From: CAZNER01 sp964572065
Lineage (GTDB): Bacteria > Patescibacteriota > Dojkabacteria > JAHIVN01
Length of the DNA: 13,875 bases
Reading direction: 5' to 3'
NCBI GenBank assembly: GCA_964572065.1
Contig: CAZNER010000052.1
Coordinates: forward strand, 1 to 13,875
Each line of letters begins with the position of its first letter. The first letter of the stretch is position 1. The position numbers and the translations under genes are program-made. The notes under the pieces were generated by a model. That model was not told where the DNA came from. It made no database searches and saw only the letters and a list, made by a program, of their open reading frames with translations. Shown here one piece after another: positions 7,967-13,875 of the stretch.

Positions 7967-7994
7967 AAAAACTCCTTAACAAAAGTGAGTTTTT
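7967..7994 (+). terminator. Hairpin with U-run, possible weak terminator, attenuator or operator
   Basis: AAAAACTC (7967-7974) pairs perfectly with GAGTTTTT (7987-7994) across a 12-base loop, giving 8 bp and a run of five T. As RNA from P1 it could act as a weak intrinsic terminator. An alternative, mutually exclusive stem pairs ACAAAA (7979-7984) with TTTTGT (7991-7996). The -35 box of P2 lies in the loop, so at DNA level it could instead be an operator. The stem has only three G-C or C-G-containing steps at its top, so termination would be inefficient. Confidence 0.35.
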
Positions 7995-8004
7995 GTAATA
8001 TAAT
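7976..8004 (+). promoter_or_regulatory. Sigma70-type promoter P2 for the replication operon
   Basis: TTAACA at 7976-7981 (5 of 6) and a perfect TATAAT at 7999-8004 have the ideal 17-base spacing. Transcription would begin near 8011, giving a leader of about 40 bases with a purine-rich AGAGAGG ribosome binding site before the ATG at 8052. Confidence 0.75.
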
Positions 8005-8051
8005 ATAGTGGAGAAGGAAAAGAATAAAATTAATAAAGAGAGGAATAGGAT

Positions 8052-9188
8052 ATGGAATTTAGTATTGGTGTTGATGAACTGCAATACATAGTAAAGTTGT
8101 TTGGAAAAATAGCCAAACGTAACACAGAAGACCCCACCGGACAGATAAATATAGAGACTACAGATGAAGGCGTTAAATTTTTAGTTAATAATAGCTCGAT
8201 AGCCATCGAGTATATTTCTAATCAAAGCAGTGTTAAGAAACAAGGCGGCGCTTCTATTGTCTTCAACAAATTGTTTTCATTTATAACTCCCTTCGTTTTT
8301 TGGAATGGGAGTTTTGGTTCTAAAGAAGCTGTAATTAAATCCACAGATAAAGCCGTGTATATCAGTGTAAATATGATATTTGAAGACGGCTCCTTCTCAG
8401 AAAATAAAGTCAGATTAGATCTTCATAATCCCTTTGGTATTCTTAAGCCTGGTAGTTTTGGGCAAGCTACGTTCACAATGAATTGCGCTATAATGCGAAC
8501 TGCTATAAACAAAGTTATATATGCAATCAGTCCGAACGAAGTCAGGAGTGCTATACAGAATATGAAGCTTGATTTTGACGAAGATTTTATTCGCTTCGTA
8601 GGAACAAATGGAATTCAATTATCGGAATATAAAGTTCAAAATAATACAAAATATTTAGGCGGGTTTAGTGTTCGGTATGATTTTATGTCAGCATTACAGG
8701 TTATTCTTCCCAACGATGATACTCAGTTATTTATGGAAGTAACCGATAAGAAAATAAGAGCCAAGTTTGGAAAGGTTTATGTGGAAGGAAGAATGGATTT
8801 AGGTCACGATTATCCAGAATACCGTCCTACATTAGAGGCTTTTTCAAATGTAATGTCTTTAGATAAAAAGATTATTTTGTCATCAATAACTCCTATTCAA
8901 GAGATTTTAGATTCAGATGATTATAATCGAGTTACTATTGAAGTCAAAGATAAGAAACTGCAGATTTACAGTGACGTTTCTAATTTTACATACAGTAAAG
9001 ATGTAGATTTTGATGGAGAATATGTTGTAGATGTTAATGGTAAAATTTTAAAGAAAACAATAGACTCTATAGGTGATGATGAATTAATATTAAAGTTTTC
9101 TGATTCAAATGGAGTTTTGATATTTGATTCTAAAGCTCAAGGTAATCAAAGTTCGCTGATGACTCCAGTTAGAAGAAGAAAGAAATAA
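8052..9188 (+). CDS. dnaN: DNA polymerase III beta-type sliding clamp
   Basis: A 378-residue protein, close to the roughly 366-380 of bacterial beta clamps. This family forms a dimeric ring of three domains per subunit around DNA and tethers the polymerase. The conserved middle-domain pattern is visible at residues 151-195 (VIYAISPNEVRSAIQNM, then FVGTNGIQLSEY, the counterpart of the bacterial A-T-D-x-x-R-L). VEGRMDLGHDYPEYR at 244-258 matches the usual G-R-F-P-D-Y-R with a small insertion. The C-terminus LMTPVRRR corresponds to the bacterial M-P-x-R end that helps form the partner-binding pocket. Domain 1 (1-135) is diverged. It is the first gene of the replication operon, directly downstream of promoter P2. 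A phage-encoded clamp implies a polymerase elsewhere in the genome or use of the host's. Confidence 0.88.
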   Translation: MEFSIGVDELQYIVKLFGKIAKRNTEDPTGQINIETTDEGVKFLVNNSSIAIEYISNQSSVKKQGGASIVFNKLFSFITPFVFWNGSFGSKEAVIKSTDKAVYISVNMIFEDGSFSENKVRLDLHNPFGILKPGSFGQATFTMNCAIMRTAINKVIYAISPNEVRSAIQNMKLDFDEDFIRFVGTNGIQLSEYKVQNNTKYLGGFSVRYDFMSALQVILPNDDTQLFMEVTDKKIRAKFGKVYVEGRMDLGHDYPEYRPTLEAFSNVMSLDKKIILSSITPIQEILDSDDYNRVTIEVKDKKLQIYSDVSNFTYSKDVDFDGEYVVDVNGKILKKTIDSIGDDELILKFSDSNGVLIFDSKAQGNQSSLMTPVRRRKK

Positions 9189-9190
9189 TT

Positions 9191-9787
9191 ATGGATGAAA
9201 AGTTAGTTGATGAAATTAAGAAATGCATTGATAATCTCGATCAGATTCAACTTATAGGATATAATTCTGGTGATTTGGTGCAGGCCTGTAAGAATTTTTT
9301 AGCTGATCTAGGGTATAGGATAATAGATCCTCCTCTATATAGATTTAAGGCTAATAAAATTGATGATTTGTTTAATTTATTTTATGAACTTTTGAGACGT
9401 AATCATCCAGAGCAATCTGTTTATATGAATTTGAATAAAGATAGAGCTATAGCTAAAAGATTTTTAAATGCTCGTATGAAAGCATCCGGTTTAAATAAGA
9501 AACAAGCGTTAGCTGAGTGTGCAGAGATAATTTTAACAGTCTTTGAGTATGAGCCAGATTTTAAATTTAATTTACCAATGAGTTTTGAGATGTTTGGTCA
9601 AGAAAATTGTGGTTGGATAACTTCAAAGGCTGTGGGTATTATGAATAAGAAAAGAAAGAAATTGAAAGAAGCAGAGGATGAAAGAGCCCGAGAAAAATGT
9701 GTTGAAATGTACATTAAAAAACACGGTAGAGATTCTTTAGGATATAATTTAGATGAAATAATAGAAACTTTGGAAAAGGAGAAATAA
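9191..9787 (+). CDS. Unknown helical protein between clamp and recA
   Basis: A 198-residue protein I do not recognise. It appears mostly alpha-helical. An acidic N-terminal helix (residues 1-20) is followed by a mixed region with IIDPPLYRF (44-52). A basic helix-rich segment follows (NKDRAIAKRFLNARMKASGLNKKQALAECAEII split over about 81-115), then FEMFGQENCGWITSKAVG (131-149). The end is long and highly charged (KKRKKLKEAEDERAREK), likely helical or coiled coil. The gene starts 2 bases after the clamp stop and ends 3 bases before recA, so it is co-transcribed with replication genes. A DNA-binding or loader-like role fits the position but is only inference; I see no Walker motif, zinc site or nuclease motif. 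Confidence 0.65.
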   Translation: MDEKLVDEIKKCIDNLDQIQLIGYNSGDLVQACKNFLADLGYRIIDPPLYRFKANKIDDLFNLFYELLRRNHPEQSVYMNLNKDRAIAKRFLNARMKASGLNKKQALAECAEIILTVFEYEPDFKFNLPMSFEMFGQENCGWITSKAVGIMNKKRKKLKEAEDERAREKCVEMYIKKHGRDSLGYNLDEIIETLEKEK

Positions 9788-9790
9788 TTT

Positions 9791-10831
9791 ATGGCAAAGA
9801 AAAAGAAAAAGGCGGCGGCCCCAAAAACTATGGAAACAGCGAAGGCTGCTATTCGTAAGAAATATGGAGCAGTTATAGGAGTAATGGCCGATCAAAAAGA
9901 ATTAAGTATTAAGACAGTTTCAACAGGAAGTTTGTCATTAGACGCAGCACTTGGTAGAGGTGGAATGGCTCTTGGAAGAGTTTATGAAGTTTTTGGTCCA
10001 CCTTCTGGCGGAAAAACCACACTAGCAATGTCAGTGATACATCAGGCTCAGAAGAGAGGGATGCAGGCAGTGTTTGTAGACGCTGAGCACAGTGCCGACC
10101 CGCAATTATTTGAAAATATGGGTGTTGATTTAGAAAAGCTTATAACTATAAAAGCTTTTGCCGGAGATGATAATTTAGATGCGCTTGAAACTTTGATAAA
10201 GACTGGTGAGATGGATATAGCTGTTGTTGATAGTGTATCCGCACTTATTCCTAAAGCAGAAGCAGAGGCTGCTATTGGTGAGCAATTTATGGGTCTTCTT
10301 GCAAGGTTAATGAGCCAAGCATTGAGAAAGTTAGCACCGGTTGCTAGCCAGACAGATACAATGTTAATTTTTGTTAATCAGATTAGATCTAAAATCACTG
10401 CTTACGGTGATCCTATGACTACTTCTGGTGGTATGGCTTTGGATTTTTATTCTACTGGCAGAATAGCTGTTAAAGGCGGGGAAGCTAAGGGTTCTAGAAT
10501 TGATGATCCAATTACAGATGAAACTGTTGGTCATGAAACAAGTTTTCATATTAGAAAAAACAAATTAGCAGCTCCATTTAGAAATGCTAAAGTACCTCTT
10601 ATATATGGTGTGGGTTATGATATACAATGGGAAGTGTTAACTTTAGCAGAGCAATTAGGTCTTATAGAAAAGACTGGGTCGTGGTATAAGTATAACGGTG
10701 AGAATTTTGCACAAGGTGAATGGAATGCTAAAGATAAACTCAAAGAAGACGTCGAGTTATATGAGAAACTTAGGGAAGACGTAATAGATTTATTAGGATT
10801 AAGGAAATTTTATAATGAGCAAACAAGCTAA
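9791..10831 (+). CDS. recA: RecA/UvsX-type recombinase
   Basis: A 346-residue RecA. Walker A is GPPSGGKTT at residues 69-77, where bacterial RecA usually reads GPESSGKTT. The catalytic Glu lies in VDAEH (E99), Walker B is IAVVDS (D147), and the conserved run ARLMSQALRKL is at 171-181. VNQIRSKI (Q197) leads into loop L2, and SGGMALDFYS follows. The C-terminal core has VGHET, KNKLAAPF, LGLIEKTGSWYKYNGE and QGEWNAK, all recognisable RecA positions. It would form ATP-dependent filaments on ssDNA for strand exchange, supporting recombination-dependent replication and repair. Loop L2 looks one residue shorter than in E. coli RecA, and about six residues are added near GSRIDDPITDE (235-244). The N-terminus is very lysine-rich. 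AAGGAGA precedes the start, and the 3' end overlaps the next gene by 17 bases. Confidence 0.97.
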   Translation: MAKKKKKAAAPKTMETAKAAIRKKYGAVIGVMADQKELSIKTVSTGSLSLDAALGRGGMALGRVYEVFGPPSGGKTTLAMSVIHQAQKRGMQAVFVDAEHSADPQLFENMGVDLEKLITIKAFAGDDNLDALETLIKTGEMDIAVVDSVSALIPKAEAEAAIGEQFMGLLARLMSQALRKLAPVASQTDTMLIFVNQIRSKITAYGDPMTTSGGMALDFYSTGRIAVKGGEAKGSRIDDPITDETVGHETSFHIRKNKLAAPFRNAKVPLIYGVGYDIQWEVLTLAEQLGLIEKTGSWYKYNGENFAQGEWNAKDKLKEDVELYEKLREDVIDLLGLRKFYNEQTS

Positions 10832-11174
10832 CGAGTTGTTTGAGATATTAAAAGTTTTGTTTCCGCATAATATTATTTTGTCTGAGCAGTATGTCAAATA
10901 TAAAGGACAAAGATTATTTTTTGATTTTTTTGTTAAAGATCTTGGTCTTTATATAGAGATACAAGGTCAACAGCATTTTGAATTTGTCAAGCATTTTCAT
11001 GGTTCAATAGAGGGTTTTAGAAAACAGAAAGAAAGAGATAATTTAAAGCTGGAATATATTGAGGAGCACGAAAGATTTTGTTTGGTCAGATTTAATTATG
11101 ATGAGAAAATGAATAAAAGATCTGTTTTAAGTCGTATAAACAAAGCATTTAAATCAGATAAAAATTATGTATAG
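10815..11174 (+). CDS. Vsr/EDxHD-like PD-(D/E)XK endonuclease
   Basis: A 119-residue single-domain nuclease. The order of likely active-site residues fits small PD-(D/E)XK enzymes of the Vsr/EDxHD type: a Glu in the first helix (E8 or E10), D37 in LFFDFFV, E48 in YIEIQGQQHF with H54, and D75 in the helix QKERDNLKLEY. The family cuts DNA in mismatch repair (Vsr) or phage homing (I-Bth0305I type). It starts inside the last codons of recA with AAGGAA as ribosome binding site, so the two are translationally coupled. It could be a recombination or repair nuclease partnering RecA, or a free-standing homing nuclease parked beside recA. The fold call is fairly secure, the role is not. Confidence 0.75.
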   Translation: MSKQANELFEILKVLFPHNIILSEQYVKYKGQRLFFDFFVKDLGLYIEIQGQQHFEFVKHFHGSIEGFRKQKERDNLKLEYIEEHERFCLVRFNYDEKMNKRSVLSRINKAFKSDKNYV

Positions 11175-11182
11175 GAGATTAT

Positions 11183-11449
11183 ATGACAGATATAATAATG
11201 CCTGGAAAATATAAGAAAAGGGACATACTGGAAAAAGATTGTCCTGATTTTGTTCCTATGAAAGATGGAACTATTGCCGGCGATAAAAAATATTGTGATC
11301 TTAGTTTTCAATGTAAACAATTAGGTATGAAATCAGAATTCGTTAAAGCTGTTAACCCAAAAACTGGAGAAGTAATTTTTCATGATTACTTATGTACGGG
11401 TCAATATGCTATATTTGAAGAAAGATCTGATGATGAGGAAGCGTCATAA
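11183..11449 (+). CDS. Small four-cysteine protein, unknown
   Basis: An 88-residue protein preceded by AGGAG. Four cysteines (C20, C38, C44 and C71) in so short an intracellular phage protein suggest a metal or Fe-S site. The surroundings are KDCPDF, KYCDLSFQCKQLG and YLCTGQY. The Cys spacing (18, 6 and 27 apart) matches no zinc ribbon I can name. The C-terminus is acidic (EERSDDEEAS), a feature often seen in partners of ssDNA-binding or replication proteins. Its stop overlaps the next start as TAATG, tying it to the recombination-replication genes on either side. I do not recognise the family; structural folding by zinc or an Fe-S cluster are the two main possibilities. Confidence 0.7.
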   Translation: MTDIIMPGKYKKRDILEKDCPDFVPMKDGTIAGDKKYCDLSFQCKQLGMKSEFVKAVNPKTGEVIFHDYLCTGQYAIFEERSDDEEAS

Positions 11450-11928
11450 TGGGTGAAAATAATTTTGAAGTAATAATGGATAAGAATATTTTTGATAATG
11501 TAAATCCTAACAAAACTTTTGTCGAGGAAATATTAGCATTTGACGTTAATCAGTTAGAATCCACTGATGGTGCTGAAATAAGCAAGTTTTGTTCGGCATT
11601 GGGACAGTATCTTATTTATATGAAATATCAAATGAATAAGACTAAAGTTGAAATAGTTAGGCGCAAGAGAAAAATAGATGGTATCATAGCTAATCTTTTA
11701 TCTCCGGAATTGATTAAGAAATATGGAACTAAAACAAATGTTGTTGCTTATCTTATGTCTACCGTAGAGGAATTGATTAGACTTAGGAAAGAAATAGAGC
11801 CATTAGATGATGAACTTATGCTTTTAGAAGGATTAGATAAAGGTATAAGTGAATTAATAGCCGTTTTCAAGAGGGAATTAACTCGAAGAGATAATGAGTT
11901 ATATCAAACAAGACAGGAGAGGAAATGA
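11449..11928 (+). CDS. Helical protein, possible UvsY-like recombination mediator
   Basis: A 159-residue protein that appears almost wholly alpha-helical. Residues 45-82 form a long, very basic amphipathic helix (LGQYLIYMKYQMNKTKVEIVRRKRK split by hydrophobic heptads). Residues 96-155 form a second coiled region (VEELIRLRKEIEPLDDELMLLE, then ISELIAVFKREL and a charged end). This two-part layout and the position between recA and the helicase resemble T4 UvsY, the mediator that loads the recombinase onto SSB-coated ssDNA. I see no diagnostic sequence identity, so this is a context-based guess. Alternatives are a helicase loader or a structural coiled-coil protein. It is tightly coupled to both neighbours: its ATG overlaps the previous stop, and its TGA overlaps the helicase start as ATGA. 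Confidence 0.6.
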   Translation: MGENNFEVIMDKNIFDNVNPNKTFVEEILAFDVNQLESTDGAEISKFCSALGQYLIYMKYQMNKTKVEIVRRKRKIDGIIANLLSPELIKKYGTKTNVVAYLMSTVEELIRLRKEIEPLDDELMLLEGLDKGISELIAVFKRELTRRDNELYQTRQERK

Positions 11929-13325
11929 AGGAATTAGAGTTAAAGCAAATATTTTGCCGGCCTGAAGATGAGAGGGCTTTACTTGCATATTCTTTTAGAA
12001 GTATAGATAATTTTTACACACTTATATCTAAAATGACAGAGCGTGATTTTCTAAATTCTGAACACGCCACGCTTTTTGTTTTGATGAAGTCTTTATTAAA
12101 TAAAGGTGTGGAGAAATTTGATGTTTCAATGGTAGTTGATATAGCCAGAAATGATGGTTGTTTATCTGCTATAGGTGGTCCTGATTATGTTGTGAGTATT
12201 AATAACATGACGGTTTCAGATGTTAATTTTAATATTTATTTGGATAATGTTCTTGAAGCAAGTACTAAATATAGACTACATACCATCTTAAAAGAAGGCA
12301 CTGCTAATCTTGTTGATAATGCAAAAGAAGGTAAGGATAGTTCAGATTTAATTGGTTTTGTAGAAAATAGAATTTTAGATTTATCAACGGATAGTAAGTC
12401 CATTAGCGAACCTAAAGATATAGCTGAAGGTTTAGAGGAATATATAGAGGAAAGGAAAGAGAATAGGGTTGAAATGAGTGGTATATCCACGGGATTTCCT
12501 ATTCTGAATAATCAAATAGATGGTCTTGTGCCTGGTACTTTACATGTTATAGCTGCTAGATTAAAGCAAGGTAAGAGTGCTTTTCTTACAAATCTTTCTT
12601 TGAACGTGGCGTTTAAATCAGAACCGATTACGGTTTTGTATATAGATACGGAGATGTCTTTTTATCAATGGCGTAACAGAGCTATAGCAGCACTTAGCGG
12701 TGTTAAAGAACGCGATGTAATTCATGGTGGCTATTCAAAGGATGATTACGATAAAATCATGGATAAATGTGTGCGAATAATGGATAATAAACGATTATTT
12801 CATGAATATATTCCAGGATATAGTGTTGATAAAATCATAGCTCTTTATAAAAAGTATAGTATCAAATATAATTTAGGTTTGATTGTATTTGATTATCTTA
12901 AAGAGCCAGAGGCTAGTTCATTAGAACGTCAGCGAAAAGAATATCAGGTTTTAGGTGATGTAACTACAGCATTAAAGAATCTTGCTGGTGAATTAAATAT
13001 TCCTGCTATAACAGCTGTTCAATTGAATAGAGACATGGATATAGCTGACAGTGATCGTATTGCAAGATATGGTGATGTTATCATGCATTGGATGGGTAGA
13101 GAGAAGAGCGAAATAGAAGAAACTGGTTATGAAGCAGGGTCACATAAGTTAATAATTAAAGATACTCGTAGAGGTGGTAAGACAAATGAAGCTGGAATAG
13201 GTTATCATTTCTTTAAAGATTATTTACGTATAAAAGAAGTAGGTATTACTAAACAAGCAAATCCACGATTTGATACTGTAATAAATGAGGGCAGTGCTTA
13301 TTATGATGATGACGAAAAGTTATAA
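11925..13325 (+). CDS. dnaB: DnaB-type replicative helicase
   Basis: A 466-residue protein of normal DnaB length, with the usual two domains. Residues 12-95 are the DnaB N-terminal helical domain (DERALLAYSF, then ISKMTERDFLNSEHATLF and IGGPDYV). Residues 185-437 are the RecA-like motor. GISTGFPILNNQIDGL leads to a variant Walker A, AARLKQGKSAF (GKS at 216-218, where bacteria usually have ARPxMGKT). Catalytic Glu is E243 in IDTEMS, Walker B is LIVFDYLKE (D323), AVQLNRD at 364-370 is the DNA-sensing motif with its Gln, and KDTRRGGK (412-419) provides the arginine finger. It should unwind DNA 5' to 3' as a hexamer ahead of the fork. A strong AGGAGAGG ribosome binding site precedes an ATGA overlap. 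It overlaps the primase gene, its functional partner. Confidence 0.95.
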   Translation: MKELELKQIFCRPEDERALLAYSFRSIDNFYTLISKMTERDFLNSEHATLFVLMKSLLNKGVEKFDVSMVVDIARNDGCLSAIGGPDYVVSINNMTVSDVNFNIYLDNVLEASTKYRLHTILKEGTANLVDNAKEGKDSSDLIGFVENRILDLSTDSKSISEPKDIAEGLEEYIEERKENRVEMSGISTGFPILNNQIDGLVPGTLHVIAARLKQGKSAFLTNLSLNVAFKSEPITVLYIDTEMSFYQWRNRAIAALSGVKERDVIHGGYSKDDYDKIMDKCVRIMDNKRLFHEYIPGYSVDKIIALYKKYSIKYNLGLIVFDYLKEPEASSLERQRKEYQVLGDVTTALKNLAGELNIPAITAVQLNRDMDIADSDRIARYGDVIMHWMGREKSEIEETGYEAGSHKLIIKDTRRGGKTNEAGIGYHFFKDYLRIKEVGITKQANPRFDTVINEGSAYYDDDEKL

Positions 13326-13875
13326 AGATGATGGTTTCAGGACTAATCTAAAACATTTGAAGAATGTGGTTAATCCTAGGTATCTTATAGAATCATTAGG
13401 ATTTAAGGTAGATAGAGAAACAGCTAAAGAAGTACGTGGTGCTTGTATTATTCACGGCGGTGATAATAAGACAGCGTTTCGTTTTAATAAGTTAACTCGA
13501 ACTTGGGTTTGTTTCACAAGACGATGCCATGAAATACATGGATATGATATTATAGGTTTAATCCAAGCCGTTCTTAATTGTGATTTCATGACTGCTGTGA
13601 ATTATTTAAAAGATTTAGTTGGCGACGTTGGTGATTTATCATTTCAGTCATTGAAATATGAAATGCAAAGGGAGAAAGAGGAATTTATACATAGGCATAA
13701 GAAGTTTCAACCGAGTGATACAATTGTCAACGAAGAAGCGTTGTTACAGTTTAAACCTTTCAGGTCAAATCATTTTTTAGAGTGCGGTTTTTCCAATGAA
13801 ACTCTTGATTATTTTGAAATCGCCGGCGGATACACTGACAAAAACGGTATTATTCGTGATATAATACCAATAAGA
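13303..13875 (+). CDS. dnaG: DnaG-type primase, 3' partial
   Basis: An open frame of 191 codons running off the window. Three in-frame ATG codons lie in a row at 13303, 13306 and 13309, all within the end of the helicase gene. GAGGG at 13287-13291 best serves the first, giving a 23-base overlap. Residues 46-108 match the CHC2 zinc-binding domain that DnaG uses to recognise template: GACIIH, then AFRFN, then WVCFTRRCHE, then GYDIIGLIQAV. Likely ligands are C48, H51, C70 and C75; the last pair is spaced CX4C rather than the usual CX2C. Residues 154-191 (FRSNHFLECGFSNETLDYFEIAG, read in two parts) resemble the start of the catalytic core, where DnaG has R-G-x-S-x-E-x-x-x-x-F. The Toprim catalytic domain is beyond the window. 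It would make RNA primers with the adjacent helicase. Confidence 0.85.
   Translation, partial: MMMTKSYKDDGFRTNLKHLKNVVNPRYLIESLGFKVDRETAKEVRGACIIHGGDNKTAFRFNKLTRTWVCFTRRCHEIHGYDIIGLIQAVLNCDFMTAVNYLKDLVGDVGDLSFQSLKYEMQREKEEFIHRHKKFQPSDTIVNEEALLQFKPFRSNHFLECGFSNETLDYFEIAGGYTDKNGIIRDIIPIR

Noticed and set aside
252..12490. Minus-strand reading frames (for example 252-455, 2143-2331, 4556-4819, 8415-8618, 10364-10549, 12236-12490)
   Set aside because: Each is antisense to a well-supported gene, has no ribosome binding site of note and encodes low-complexity, Ile/Ser-rich sequence expected from AT-rich shadows.
13328..13351. ATG at 13328 as the primase start
   Set aside because: That frame hits TAA after seven codons. 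The primase frame is the one containing ATG at 13303, 13306 and 13309.
1..13875. CRISPR array, tRNA genes, transposase or diversity-generating retroelement
   Set aside because: I saw no regularly spaced identical repeats, no cloverleaf-like sequence, no transposase motif and no reverse transcriptase, although variable fibre genes made a retroelement worth looking for.

Overview
The window looks like part of the genome of a tailed double-stranded DNA phage or prophage (Caudoviricetes-like). It is AT-rich, roughly one-third G+C by eye, and every gene is on the + strand. Genes are packed end to end with 1-23 base overlaps. Most starts have clear Shine-Dalgarno sequences (AGGAG, GAGAGG, AAGGAGA), and the two promoters I can see are sigma70-like. 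This suits a low-GC, SD-using host such as Bacillota, but nothing in the window proves the host.

Region 1 (1-7819) is a virion surface or tail-fibre cluster. Three large modular proteins (3-1361, 2159-3886, 4190-5767) share a LamG/concanavalin-A-like lectin domain and the same C-terminal carboxypeptidase-regulatory-like domain, but differ at the N-terminus: a beta-propeller in the first, DUF2341 in the other two. The second also carries a discoidin (F5/8 type C) domain inserted inside its LamG region. Between them lie a five-bladed propeller protein (1365-2156) and what looks like a one-blade reduced relative of it (3886-4176). The cluster ends with a 679-residue protein (5780-7819) built from about 30 units of a roughly 12-residue beta-strand repeat. 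That protein is the most unusual object in the window.

Region 2 (7820-8051) is the only real intergenic gap. It holds two good sigma70-type promoters in tandem, TTGACA-N16-TATATT and TTAACA-N17-TATAAT. An AT-rich hairpin has the -35 box of the second promoter in its loop, and a looser nested inverted repeat lies between the promoters. This is the switch point between the structural and replication modules.

Region 3 (8052-13875) is a replication-recombination operon: a beta-type sliding clamp, an unknown helical protein, RecA, a Vsr/EDxHD-like nuclease overlapping the end of recA, a small four-cysteine protein, a helical protein with a UvsY-like look, a DnaB-type helicase, and the start of a DnaG-type primase that runs off the window. 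Together these would load and tether a replisome (helicase, primase, clamp) and run recombination-dependent replication or repair (RecA, candidate mediator, nuclease). No DNA polymerase or SSB is visible here.

The best leads for something undescribed are the 12-residue repeat protein with its internal globular domain, the shared N-terminal YTPP-type tag on three otherwise different proteins, the module-shuffling hinge at the LamG boundary, and the unknown small proteins interleaved with recA and the helicase.
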